24,640 nt of DNA from JAAYBY01 sp964654125 (GCA_964654125.1 CAZZGG010000030.1:1-24640), one strand, 5' to 3'; positions 15,238 through 23,613 are shown, numbered from the stretch's first letter. Translations and numbers: made by a program. The notes: generated by a model not told the origin, from the letters alone.

Positions 15238-15705
15238 TCAGTTAGTGCCGGTTTTTCGCACATACTCCATGCTCTCGTCAATGATATTACCTTCAAGCAG
15301 GGCTGTCTGGCGCGGTGCCACGACAAATATCACAGATGAGACAGGCATCACTTTGCCGTCCAGGGCATAAGCTGCGCCTGTGATGAAGTCAATCACCCGC
15401 TGGGCCACCTTGGGGTCGACCTTTTCGATATTGCAGATGACAGTCTTGCCGGACCTGATATGGTCACAGGCTTCCTGGGCTGAATCAATATCAGCCGGCT
15501 GCATGATGACAACCTGCTGCTGGCCGCCTGAACGCAGATCAACCACTTTGCCGGTTGGCTGGCGCCGGAAAGGACCATGCTTGGGTGCTTCTGGCACTTC
15601 CTCTTCTTCTGCGCTTTCCTCATAGTATTCCTGATCGTAATCATCATAGTCTATATCACGAAAATTACCCAGACGATCAAATATCTTACTGAAAAAATCC
15701 GTCAT
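15238..15705 (-). CDS. sepF: Cell division protein SepF
   Basis: SepF binds FtsZ bundles and tethers the Z ring to the membrane in Gram-positive bacteria. The conserved C-terminal domain is complete: VVIMQPADIDSAQEACDHIRSGKTVICNIEKVDPKVAQRVIDFITGAAYALDG, followed by SSVIFVVAP. The N-terminus (MTDFFSKIFDRLG) can form the amphipathic membrane-binding helix, followed by a very acidic, Tyr-rich linker (DYDDYDQEYYEESAEEEE). Length is 155 aa. The ATG at 15705 has AGGAGG seven bases upstream. As in many Bacillota it lies next to yggS, but here a 163-base gap with its own consensus promoter separates the two, and yggS is broken. Confidence 0.95.
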   Translation of the reverse strand: MTDFFSKIFDRLGNFRDIDYDDYDQEYYEESAEEEEVPEAPKHGPFRRQPTGKVVDLRSGGQQQVVIMQPADIDSAQEACDHIRSGKTVICNIEKVDPKVAQRVIDFITGAAYALDGKVMPVSSVIFVVAPRQTALLEGNIIDESMEYVRKTGTN

Positions 15706-15754
15706 GCCTATCCCTCCTGACGAGCCGGCGGTAGCTTGGTTACTCTATTGTTTG

Positions 15755-15783
15755 ATTATAAAAAGAGAGTAAAGAGGATGCAA
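15755..15783 (-). promoter_or_regulatory. Sigma-A promoter of sepF
   Basis: Minus strand: -35 TTGCAT (15778-15783), 17-base spacer, perfect -10 TATAAT (15755-15760). A start near 15748 gives a leader of about 43 bases before the sepF ATG. The rest of the 15706-15868 gap shows no other clear signal. Confidence 0.78.
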
Positions 15784-15868
15784 GGCGAATCAGCAAAGCG
15801 TAAAGTTGCTGTAACACTAGTGCAACATAAGAGGGCTAATATCACAAATAGATTACAATTTTGAAATT

Positions 15869-16563
15869 TTAGAGCCCGGCAAAGATGGCCTGACCGATCC
15901 GCACATGGGTGGCGCCACACTCAATCGCCTGGCGATAATCCTGGCTCATGCCCATGGACAGGACTTTAAAGTCAGCCGGATCAGCTAACAAGCCCTGAAT
16001 TTCCTTAAAGCAGGCCTGGGTTTTCTGGAAGACCGGCCTGGTTGTTTCCGGATCATCCGTCAGCAGAGTCGAATGCCAGGCAATGCCTGGGCTGCCAGGG
16101 CCGCCGTTTTTATTTCCCCAGCACTAAAACCATGTTTACTGGCTTCCTCAGATGCATTAATCTGCAGCAGGATGGCAGTTTCTTGTCCAGCAGCACTGCT
16201 GCGCTTGCTGATCTCTTCTAAAAGAGCCTTCGTGTCAACTGAATGGATCAGCTGGCTGTGGCCGATCAGCTGCCTCACCTTGCGCCTTTGCAAGGTACCG
16301 ATCATGTGCCAGTTGGGCTGGGCTTTTTGCTCTTTAAAATATTGCTCTTTTTTCAGCAGTTCATCCACCCTGTTTTCACCCAGGTCAGCCAGGCCAGCCT
16401 GCCAGGCCGCCAGGGCAACTTCAGCTGAGACCTGTTTACTGACCCCAACCAGAGTGATTTCGGCCGGATCGCGTCCGGCCTTATGGGCAGCAGCAGCAAT
16501 ATCCGCTCTGATCTGGTCTAATCTTTTTTTCAATATGTCGACATTAATCGCCAATAAATTCAC
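15869..16563 (-). pseudogene. yggS: YggS/PLPBP (pyridoxal phosphate homeostasis protein), frameshifted
   Basis: Members of this family bind PLP and keep vitamin B6 and amino-acid pools balanced. The N-terminal two thirds are intact: LVGVSK carries the PLP lysine (K43 from the GTG start), LGENRVDELLKK and NWHMIGTLQRRK follow. After LPGIRLC the frame hits TGA at 16060-16062. In another frame the protein resumes as LTDDPETTRPVFQKTQ and runs to VLSMGMSQDYRQAIECGATHVRIGQAIFAGL, ending at 15869. The expected GLMT block between them is missing, so the lesion looks like a deletion of a length that is not a multiple of three, not a single-base slip. Start is GTG at 16563 or, better placed behind AAGGTGA, TTG at 16554. 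It overlaps the HlyD-like gene. Confidence 0.85.
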
Positions 16564-17911
16564 CTTCTTCGATCGACTGGGGATTTACAACCAGGACTGT
16601 CGAGACCTCCGGCTGAAATTCCTGGTCAGGAATAGCAGCAATAATAGCTGCATCTGCATCATAATCAATCACTTCAACCTGACAGCTGCGCGCCACACCG
16701 CGTACCACGATGAGGAGACGGGCCCGGGCTTTTTCCTTGTCATGGTCGAGCAGGCTGGCCAGGGGCACCTTCATACCTTTAGTTGTCGCTAAAGTGAGCT
16801 CTAATTTTGCAACACGCCGGTCAGCCAGCCATTCCAGACGCCGGTCGGTCTGCAGGACCAAAAGAGTGTCTGATCCGGTTTTTTCCGCCCTGATTACCCG
16901 GCAGTTGTCAATGGCCAGGCCACTGTCAGCAATAGTGGGTACATGGTAGGAATCGACTGGGAAAACAGCTGTCTGATTCCCGGGTACGACCATGACAAGG
17001 CTTTGGTAAAGGCTGGCAAATATGCGCAGGACCGGCTCGCCCTGCACAGCCGAGCTGGCTGAATCAAGCACAGGCTGGCTGCTTTCGATCAGGCCGGCCA
17101 GCTGCCCAGCTGCCGCCTGGCGGGCAAATTCAGAAGTCAGTTCGCTCTCCAGGCCATCCAGCTTATATGAGACTGTACCTGGTTTTTGGCAGACCAGGGT
17201 CGCTGAACTAAGGCCCAAGGACTCCTGCAGACTGCTGCGGGTCTGCTTTAAGGCGGTCAGGCGGGCATCGTGGAAGTCAATCTCCATCAGGCGGGCCGAC
17301 CTTTGTTCCATGATGATCCCGAGCGATGTCTGGTAGGAGCTGAGCCCGCCCAGTTCCTGGCGCACCAGATCACGGCGCAAGAGGCTGATCAAGGAATCCA
17401 GTGCAGCACTTGTCTCAGCATAAATAGCTGTGGCTCCGGCGCCCTTACCCTGCTGGATCAACTCAATCTGCAGATCAACTATATCTCTTTCACATTTTTG
17501 CAGTTGCTTTAATTCCTGCTCCTTGCCGGGAGCTATGATCAGGGCCAGGTTCTGGCCCCGCGCCGCCCGGCTGCCCTCTGTGACCAGAGGCTTGAGCAGA
17601 CCGCTGCTGGGCGCTGTAAAAACCTGCTCATCACGGATGATCAGGCTGGGGACAGTGACCTTTTGCTCAAGTGAGCCATTCTGGATAAACATAAAACGGG
17701 GCCGCGGCTTGGCCTCACGCATAACTGCTGTGATCAGAAAAACTGTACCCAGCATGATGGCCAGGACAACTATTGTCAAAGAAAGTGCCTTTTTCCTGGC
17801 CTTGCGCTTTTCGATCCGGGCCAGGCGCTGGGCTGGTGTTAAATCCTGGGGCAAGGGTGGCAGCTGTTTTTCCGGCCGGGCAGCCGGCTCTTTCACCCTG
17901 CGCCCTTTCAT
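16544..17911 (-). CDS. HlyD-like single-pass membrane protein
   Basis: A 455-residue protein with a basic, proline-rich cytoplasmic N-terminus (about 1-41), one membrane helix (about 42-64) and a large extracytoplasmic part. The outer part begins with VFTAPSSGLLKPLVTEGSRAARGQNLALI (about 97-125), a half-barrel resembling the biotinyl/lipoyl-like segment of membrane fusion proteins. Predicted helical regions follow, then a beta-rich segment containing VPGNQTAVFPVD. It resembles the HlyD-type proteins found beside yggS and sepF in Clostridia. No transporter ATPase or permease gene accompanies it, so export function is doubtful and an envelope or division-related role is possible. Its ATG overlaps the preceding stop (ATGA), and it overlaps the start of yggS. 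Confidence 0.78.
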   Translation of the reverse strand: MKGRRVKEPAARPEKQLPPLPQDLTPAQRLARIEKRKARKKALSLTIVVLAIMLGTVFLITAVMREAKPRPRFMFIQNGSLEQKVTVPSLIIRDEQVFTAPSSGLLKPLVTEGSRAARGQNLALIIAPGKEQELKQLQKCERDIVDLQIELIQQGKGAGATAIYAETSAALDSLISLLRRDLVRQELGGLSSYQTSLGIIMEQRSARLMEIDFHDARLTALKQTRSSLQESLGLSSATLVCQKPGTVSYKLDGLESELTSEFARQAAAGQLAGLIESSQPVLDSASSAVQGEPVLRIFASLYQSLVMVVPGNQTAVFPVDSYHVPTIADSGLAIDNCRVIRAEKTGSDTLLVLQTDRRLEWLADRRVAKLELTLATTKGMKVPLASLLDHDKEKARARLLIVVRGVARSCQVEVIDYDADAAIIAAIPDQEFQPEVSTVLVVNPQSIEEGEFIGD

Positions 17912-19194
17912 CTGACAACTCCCATTTTTTCCGCCGCCAGCATACAGGCCAGACGGGTGTTTTCAAAAACCAAACCACCCTGCAGGTAAACCTGATAAGG
18001 CTGGCGCAAGGGGCCATCGGCTGAGAGCTCAATCGAGGCACCCTGGGTGAAAGCCCCAGCTGCCATGATGACAGGATCTTTATAGCCCGGTAAAAGCGAA
18101 GGCAGGGGCAGGGCAAAGCTGTCCACCGGCGATGCGGCCTGGATAGCCTGGCAAAAGCTGAGCAAAAGCTCTTCTGTGCCCAGCTCAATACTTTGCACTA
18201 TATCGCCCCGCAGGGCCAGATGATCGGGAAAGGCGCTAAAGCCGGCCAGCTGAAAAAAGGCAGCTGCAAAAACAGCACCCTGTAAGCTTTCGGCAACAAT
18301 ATGCGGGGCCAGGTAAAAGCCCTGGGCGATCAAACGGGAAAAGCCTAAGGTCGGTCCCACCTCACCACCCAGGCCAGGTGCGTAAAGACGCCCGGCCACC
18401 AGGTCGACCAGATCGGACCTGCCGGCAATATAACCTCCGGAAGGACAGATGCCACCACCGGGGTTCTTGATCAGGGAGCCGGCACAAAGATCCGCCCCGA
18501 CTGAGCAGGGTTCTATTGTTTCAACAAATTCGCCATAACAGTTGTCGACAAAGATAATTGTCTTTGGATTGGCAGCCCGCACAGTCTGGCAGATCAGTTT
18601 AATATCGTCTGCCCGAAGGCTGCGCCGTTTGGCATAGCCGCGTGATTTTTGGACCAGGATAAGCTTAGTCTTGGCTGAAATAGCTTTTGTAATAGCCGCC
18701 AGATCCGGCCTGCCATCCGGCAGCAGGTCGACTTCCTTGTAGCTGATGCCAAAATCGCGCAAGGTACCGTTATCGGCCTGGCCACCTGTCCGGGGTGGCT
18801 TGCTGCCGATCACAGTCTGCAAGGTGTCATAGGGCCGGCCTGTCACAGACAAGAGTTCATCGCCAGGCCGCAGGAGGGCATTCAGGCAAAGCGTGATTGC
18901 CTGGGTGCCGGTGCTGATCTGGATTCTGACCAGGGCTGATTCGGCCCCCAAACAGGCCGCATAAACTGATTCGATCTGTTCCCGGCTCAGGTCACCATAG
19001 CCATAACCGGTTGAACCGCCAAAATAGCTTTCTGATAAACCGGCCTGCTGCATGGCAGCCAGTACCTTCAGCTGGTTGATCTCCCTGTTTCGGGCAATAT
19101 CAAGAAAAGGCCCGGCCACTGCAGCCATAGCCTGCTCAGAAAGTTGCCAGACTGCAGGTGAAATACCAAATGCCTGGTAGGCTGACTGACTCAA
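17908..19194 (-). CDS. Methionine gamma-lyase-family PLP protein (aluminium-resistance protein family)
   Basis: A fold-type I PLP enzyme of the family annotated as methionine gamma-lyase-like or aluminium resistance protein. The protein shows FGGSTGYGYGDLSRE, RIQISTGTQAI and a PLP-aspartate block FVDNCYGEF. The probable Schiff-base lysine is in GSLIKNPGGGICPSGGYIAG (about K243). The 428-aa length is normal. The biochemical role of this family is poorly known; C-S lyase activity is inferred from fold similarity. The start is TTG at 19194, overlapping the ACT gene stop (TTGA), with AAGGAGG ten bases upstream. Its position after iorB and the ACT gene hints at amino-acid catabolism, but it could simply share the operon. 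Confidence 0.87.
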   Translation of the reverse strand: MSQSAYQAFGISPAVWQLSEQAMAAVAGPFLDIARNREINQLKVLAAMQQAGLSESYFGGSTGYGYGDLSREQIESVYAACLGAESALVRIQISTGTQAITLCLNALLRPGDELLSVTGRPYDTLQTVIGSKPPRTGGQADNGTLRDFGISYKEVDLLPDGRPDLAAITKAISAKTKLILVQKSRGYAKRRSLRADDIKLICQTVRAANPKTIIFVDNCYGEFVETIEPCSVGADLCAGSLIKNPGGGICPSGGYIAGRSDLVDLVAGRLYAPGLGGEVGPTLGFSRLIAQGFYLAPHIVAESLQGAVFAAAFFQLAGFSAFPDHLALRGDIVQSIELGTEELLLSFCQAIQAASPVDSFALPLPSLLPGYKDPVIMAAGAFTQGASIELSADGPLRQPYQVYLQGGLVFENTRLACMLAAEKMGVVR

Positions 19195-19622
19195 GTTCCG
19201 TAGACCTCCTTACAGTCCAGGACCCGCACACCGGCTTCTTCTAGTTTGGTCAGGGCCAGCTGGGGATCCTCGACCCGGATGATCACGATGGCGTCATTAG
19301 ACGAACGGCCCACAAAAGCATATAGGTAATCGACTGAAATGGAACCTGAGCTGAGCGTTTCCAAAGCATCGTCCAGGGTTCCGGGCTGGTCGGCGATGGC
19401 GATAGCGATAACACTGGTTGAGCTGACAGTAAAACCGGCTTTGCTGAGGATTTCCTGGGCTCTTTGCGGCTGATCAACAATCATGCGCAAAATACCATAT
19501 TCTGTGGTATCGGCAATGTAGAGGGCCCTGATATCAATTTCCTGCTCCTTGAGCGAGCGGGTGACCTCGGCCAGACGGCCGGATTTATTCTCTAAAAACA
19601 CTGAGATCTGCTTAACAAGCAT
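19191..19622 (-). CDS. Tandem ACT-domain amino-acid-binding protein
   Basis: A 143-residue protein made of two ACT domains (about 4-66 and 70-140) with no catalytic domain. The first begins KQISVFLENKSGRLAEVTRSLKEQEIDIRALYI, the canonical ligand-binding loop with the NKxGRL turn. The second contains DQPGTLDDALETLSSGSISVDYLYAF. Stand-alone double-ACT proteins often sit beside paaK and iorAB genes in anaerobes and are thought to sense amino acids or their keto acids. The target protein is unknown. The ATG at 19622 has AGGAGG upstream. The gene follows iorB by 27 bases and its stop overlaps the TTG start of the next gene. Confidence 0.9.
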   Translation of the reverse strand: MLVKQISVFLENKSGRLAEVTRSLKEQEIDIRALYIADTTEYGILRMIVDQPQRAQEILSKAGFTVSSTSVIAIAIADQPGTLDDALETLSSGSISVDYLYAFVGRSSNDAIVIIRVEDPQLALTKLEEAGVRVLDCKEVYGT

Positions 19623-19649
19623 AGTAGCACCTCCTGGATGTTGGCTGTC

Positions 19650-20240
19650 TTATTTCATTATAGCAGATCCAAGCCGGTAGGCCTCATGATTTACGGCACA
19701 GAGTTTTTTGGCAAAAACAAAGTCAATCGCTTCAGTAAAGTACTGGTCGGGCAGGCCAAAAAAAGCAGCCATAGCCCCCAACATAACAGTATTGACCGCC
19801 CTGCTGCTGCCGGCCTGGACAGCCAGCTGGGCAGCATTGACACTCTTGATAGTGGCAGAACTGCCCAGAGCAGCTGTTAGCTGCCCCACGATATCCTGGG
19901 GATACTTGGCCTGGCCCAGCCCGACGGGCAGGGGCATGATTTTTTCCCTGTTAACTAGGAGCAGGCCGTCCCGGGCCAGGACATGGGCCCAGCGCAGGGC
20001 TTCCAGTTCTTCAAAAGCCAGGATCGCCTGGACACTGCCTGCTTCCGCCACCGGAGCAAAGACCTCCGGCGCCATCCTGACATAGGTGACCACACTGCCG
20101 CCTCTTTGGGCCATGCCGTGCACTTCGCTGACTCTAACATCCAGGCCCATTTTTGCAGCAACCTGGCCCAGCAATTTACCGGCAACCAGGGTGCCCTGGC
20201 CGCCCACACCGGCCAGGACAATATCAAGACGATCAAGCAT
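19650..20240 (-). CDS. iorB: Indolepyruvate:ferredoxin oxidoreductase beta subunit
   Basis: The gamma-domain-type subunit that completes IorAB and contacts CoA. LDIVLAGVGGQGTLVAGKLLGQ at the N-terminus is the family signature, followed by VSEVHGMAQRGGSVVTYVR. The length of 196 aa is normal from the ATG at 20240, which has GGAGG about eight bases upstream. An in-frame start at 20321 would add 27 residues that are encoded inside the ferredoxin end of iorA and look like read-through. The start overlaps the iorA stop by eight bases, as expected for subunits made in equal amounts. Confidence 0.95.
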   Translation of the reverse strand: MLDRLDIVLAGVGGQGTLVAGKLLGQVAAKMGLDVRVSEVHGMAQRGGSVVTYVRMAPEVFAPVAEAGSVQAILAFEELEALRWAHVLARDGLLLVNREKIMPLPVGLGQAKYPQDIVGQLTAALGSSATIKSVNAAQLAVQAGSSRAVNTVMLGAMAAFFGLPDQYFTEAIDFVFAKKLCAVNHEAYRLGSAIMK

Positions 20241-21996
20241 TATTTCCACCTCCGGGTATAAGGGCAGCAAAGCGGCAAACCTCGACACATAGATTACAGC
20301 CATTGCAGCTGTCCGGATCAATCACAGGGTAGCCGTCCGGTCCGGCCACTAGGGCAGGACACATGATACGCATACAGGCCCGGCAGCGGGTGCATTTTTC
20401 CTGGTCCAACACCACTACATCCTCGGCCCGGCCCCGTCCGGTCGGGATCAGGGCGCAGGGCCGCCGGGCAATAATCACAGAAACGCCTGGTTTAGCCAGT
20501 TCAGCAAAAACTGTCTTTTCCGCCGCCCAGGTGTCAGCTGGATCAACTTCAACCACAGAAGCTGCCCCCAGCACCTGGCAAAGGGCTGCCAGGTCAACTG
20601 CCGGTGCGCTGGCCAGGCGGATGTCCCGGCCAGTGGCCGGGTTTTGCTGGTGACCTGTCATACCCGTGATTGAGTTATCCAAAATTATGATGGTGCTGTC
20701 GCTGCCATTATAAACACTGTTCAAAAGCCCGGTCATACCAGAGTGTAAAAAGGTCGAATCACCGATCACGGCTACAGTGCGGCCGGACATCTCCCCGTCA
20801 GTTGCCTTGGCGATCCCGTGGGCCATCCCGATCGAGGCACCCATGCACAAGCAGCTGTCCATGGCATTGGTGGGACTGAGCGCACCTAATGTGTAGCAGC
20901 CGATATCACCGGTCACGACCAGCTTTAAACGGCGCAGGGCCAGGAAGAGGCCGCGGTGGGGACAACCGGCGCACATGACAGGCGGCCGGCTCACAGCTTC
21001 AGGCAGGTCAGTGCCGGCAGCGGCAGCAACTGGCGCCGGCCTGTCGGATAAAACCCGGCGCAAGAGGCTGGTTGAATATTCACCTTCCAGAGGCAGCAGA
21101 TTTTTGCCTTCACAGGCAATACCGGCCGCCCGCAACTCTTTTTCGATAAATCCGTCCAGCTCTTCGACCACAACAAGGCGGTCGACTGTGGCGGCAAATT
21201 CCCTGATTTCCTGCACAGGCAGGGGCCAGACTAGACCCAGTCTGAAAACTGCCGCTTCCGGCAGGGCCTCGTAGACATACTGGCTGGCATTGCCTGCTGT
21301 TACGATGCCCAGCTTGCCTTGGCCGGGCCGGATCTGGTGGCGGCCATTCTGGCCACTTTGTTTTTCCAGCTCAGCCATTCTTTTTTCCACCAGGGTATGG
21401 CGCAGTTTGGCCATGGCCGGCATCATGACATTTTTTTGCATATCCTTGACATAAGGCTTGACCACTTGATCCTCTAACTGGGCCGGGCTGACCGGCGAGC
21501 GGGAATGGGAGATGCGGGTGGTCAGGCGGATCAGGACAGGTGTGTCGTATGTTTCGGACAGCTCATAAGCTGCCAGGACCATATCCTGGCACTCCTGGCT
21601 GTTGGCCGGTTCAAACATGGGTATTTTGGCAGCCCGGGCATAATGGCGGCTGTCCTGTTCGTTTTGCGAACTGAACATGCCCGGGTCATCTGCGACAACT
21701 ATGACCAGACCGCCATTGACGCCGACATAAGATGCGGTGAAAAGCGGATCCGCTGCCACATTAAGTCCGACATGTTTCATGCAGCTCATAGCCCGGGCCC
21801 CGGCCAGACTGGCACCGGCCGCCACTTCCAGACCGACCTTTTCATTGGGTGCCCATTCGCACCAGATTCTTTCATAACGGGCAGCCGCTTCAGTTATTTC
21901 TGTGCTGGGTGTGCCCGGGTAAGATGAGATCAGCTTGACTCCTGCCGCATAAGCGCCGGCAGCGATTGCTTCATTTCCCAGTAATATCTCTTTCAA
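20233..21996 (-). CDS. iorA: Indolepyruvate:ferredoxin oxidoreductase alpha subunit
   Basis: Catalytic subunit that oxidatively decarboxylates aryl pyruvates from Trp, Phe and Tyr to aryl-acetyl-CoA, reducing ferredoxin. In order: pyrimidine domain (AAGVKLISSYPGTPSTEI, then NEKVGLEVAAGASLAG), thiamine-diphosphate site (VTGDIGCYTLG and DNSITGMTGHQQNP), and a C-terminal ferredoxin domain. The latter holds CTRCRACMRIMCP and CNGCNLCVEVC, sufficient for two 4Fe-4S clusters. All expected cysteines are present, and 587 aa is typical. The start is TTG at 21996 behind TGGGGA. The gene follows paaK by 35 bases and overlaps iorB. Confidence 0.96.
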   Translation of the reverse strand: MKEILLGNEAIAAGAYAAGVKLISSYPGTPSTEITEAAARYERIWCEWAPNEKVGLEVAAGASLAGARAMSCMKHVGLNVAADPLFTASYVGVNGGLVIVVADDPGMFSSQNEQDSRHYARAAKIPMFEPANSQECQDMVLAAYELSETYDTPVLIRLTTRISHSRSPVSPAQLEDQVVKPYVKDMQKNVMMPAMAKLRHTLVEKRMAELEKQSGQNGRHQIRPGQGKLGIVTAGNASQYVYEALPEAAVFRLGLVWPLPVQEIREFAATVDRLVVVEELDGFIEKELRAAGIACEGKNLLPLEGEYSTSLLRRVLSDRPAPVAAAAGTDLPEAVSRPPVMCAGCPHRGLFLALRRLKLVVTGDIGCYTLGALSPTNAMDSCLCMGASIGMAHGIAKATDGEMSGRTVAVIGDSTFLHSGMTGLLNSVYNGSDSTIIILDNSITGMTGHQQNPATGRDIRLASAPAVDLAALCQVLGAASVVEVDPADTWAAEKTVFAELAKPGVSVIIARRPCALIPTGRGRAEDVVVLDQEKCTRCRACMRIMCPALVAGPDGYPVIDPDSCNGCNLCVEVCRFAALIPGGGNNA

Positions 21997-22031
21997 TTCT
22001 TTTCCCCACTTTACTCTCTAGCCGGGTGGCT

Positions 22032-23336
22032 TTAAAATTTCCGGTTCTGGCGCAGGTCAACGACCCTTTTGGATTTGCCGGCGGTTCTTTCCAGGGTCTG
22101 GGGATTGAGCAAGGTGACCTTGACATCAATCTGCAGGGCTATCCTGATCTTTTGCCGGATTTCATCGGTTAAGGACTGGAGGCGGGCATAACTTTCCAGC
22201 CAGTCGCCGTCAGTTAATTCAACCTGGACTTCCAGTTTATCCATGAATGCTTTTTCTGTTACCAGAATCTGGTAATGCGGACCAATCCCATCCACCTGCA
22301 AGAGCACCTCTTCAATCTGGGAGGGAAAGACATTGACACCGCGGATGACCATCATATCATCGCTGCGGCCACGCACCAGCTCCATGCGCACATTGGTGCG
22401 GCCACAGGAACAGGACTCATAGTTTAGGCGGGTGATATCCCTGGTCCTGTAACGCAGCATGGGGATGCCTTCTTTGGTCAGGGTGGTAAAGACCAGTTCC
22501 CCTTCTGCTCCCCGGGGCAGGACAGCGCCTGTCTCCGGATCAATAATTTCAGGGTAGAAGTGATCTTCATTGATATGCATACCACAGTTTGCCAGGCATT
22601 CATAAGAAACACCCGGACCACAGATTTCAGTCAGGCCATAGTTTTGTGTGTCAACTATATCTAGACGATCTTCGATCAGCTGGCGCATCTGGGCCGTATG
22701 CCCTTCTCCGCCAAAAAGTCCCACCCGCAGCTTTAAATCTGTTTTGTCCAGACCAGCTTGACGCATGACCTCAGTCAGGTGCAGGACATAAGATGGCGTG
22801 GCGATCAGCACTGTTGTACCAAAATCCTGCATGAACATCAGCTGGCGCTCTGAATTACCACTGGAGATAGGCACCACAGCGGCTCCGATTTTTTCCACTC
22901 CGGCATGCATGCCAAAGCCGCCCGTGAACATACCATAGCCAAAAGCAACCTGGCAGATATCATCAGCTGTCACACCGGCAGCAGAAGCCACCCGGGCGCA
23001 GCATTCCGACCAGATGTCCATATCCTGGCGCGTGTAGCCAACCACAATCGGCTTGCCGGTGGTGCCGGATGAGGAGTGGAAACGGACAATATTTTTAAGG
23101 GGCTCAGCAAAAAGGCCAAAAGGATAATACTGACGCAGGTCATCTTTTTCAGTCAAGGGCAGTCTGGCCAGGTCAGCTAAGGATTCCACCTGCCCGGGCT
23201 TTAGGCCCGCTTCAGCAAGCCTGGCCCGGTAAAAGGGTACATTCTCATAAGCCCGGCTGATTGTCTGGCGCAGCCTTTCCAGCTGCAGCTGCTCCATGGC
23301 AGCACGTTCCATTGTTTCTGCAGATGACCAGATCAT
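22032..23336 (-). CDS. paaK: Phenylacetate--CoA ligase
   Basis: AMP-forming CoA ligase of the ANL superfamily. The adenylate P-loop is FHSSSGTTGKPIVVGYT (about 87-102), NYGLTEICGPGVSYEC is the A5-like motif, YRTRDITRL the A7/A8 region, and RSDDMMVIRGVNVFPSQIEE the C-terminal hinge. The length of 434 aa is typical of PaaK. I start at the ATG at 23336 with GGGAGG upstream; an ATG at 23369 would add 11 residues ahead of that site. Next to iorAB it may activate aryl acetates, or run in reverse to release aryl acetate from the IorAB product. It is the first gene of its operon and has a leader of about 155 bases. Confidence 0.94.
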   Translation of the reverse strand: MIWSSAETMERAAMEQLQLERLRQTISRAYENVPFYRARLAEAGLKPGQVESLADLARLPLTEKDDLRQYYPFGLFAEPLKNIVRFHSSSGTTGKPIVVGYTRQDMDIWSECCARVASAAGVTADDICQVAFGYGMFTGGFGMHAGVEKIGAAVVPISSGNSERQLMFMQDFGTTVLIATPSYVLHLTEVMRQAGLDKTDLKLRVGLFGGEGHTAQMRQLIEDRLDIVDTQNYGLTEICGPGVSYECLANCGMHINEDHFYPEIIDPETGAVLPRGAEGELVFTTLTKEGIPMLRYRTRDITRLNYESCSCGRTNVRMELVRGRSDDMMVIRGVNVFPSQIEEVLLQVDGIGPHYQILVTEKAFMDKLEVQVELTDGDWLESYARLQSLTDEIRQKIRIALQIDVKVTLLNPQTLERTAGKSKRVVDLRQNRKF

Positions 23337-23491
23337 CTTGTAACCTCCCAAAAAGTCACTCAACGGCAAAATAAATACCGTTCCCCAAAGAGAGCGGCAG
23401 CAATTTTAATCAGTTATTGATAAACCGGTGCCAACCAGCTTGTTGGTTCTCCACTGCTACCGTCCTGCATCGCCGCTGGCGCGGCACTTCG
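23337..23491 (-). promoter_or_regulatory. Structured leader of the paaK operon, class unknown
   Basis: The predicted 5' leader contains a hairpin GCCGC-GCCA-GCGGC (23472-23485), a CCAAC...GTTGG hairpin near 23431-23446, and AACGG...CCGTT (23362-23382) shortly before the ribosome site. The stretch TTGGCACCGG near 23424-23433 recalls the T-box core TGGNACCGCG but differs at its end, and I see no full stem I or specifier. I cannot assign a known riboswitch class. Confidence 0.4.
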
Positions 23492-23497
23492 TTCTTT

Positions 23498-23525
23498 ATA
23501 ATAACACATGAAGCCGCCAATGCAA
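23498..23525 (-). promoter_or_regulatory. Predicted promoter of the paaK operon
   Basis: Minus strand: -35 TTGCAT (23520-23525), 16-base spacer, -10 TATTAT (23498-23503), giving a start near 23491. The -35 hexamer is identical to that of sepF. It stands back to back with the tRNA promoter 33 bases away. Confidence 0.55.
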
Positions 23526-23558
23526 GCTTGCCATTGGCCCGCAAAGCGGCAATTTTTG

Positions 23559-23588
23559 TTGACAAAATAAGCAGGCGGTGCTTATAAT
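23559..23588 (+). promoter_or_regulatory. Consensus promoter of tRNA-Leu
   Basis: -35 TTGACA (23559-23564), 18-base spacer, -10 TATAAT (23583-23588). Both hexamers are perfect matches, as usual for stable RNA genes. The mature tRNA begins about 25 bases after the -10. Confidence 0.85.
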
Positions 23589-23613
23589 GGCTATTGCCTG
23601 ATATAAAGGCCTT

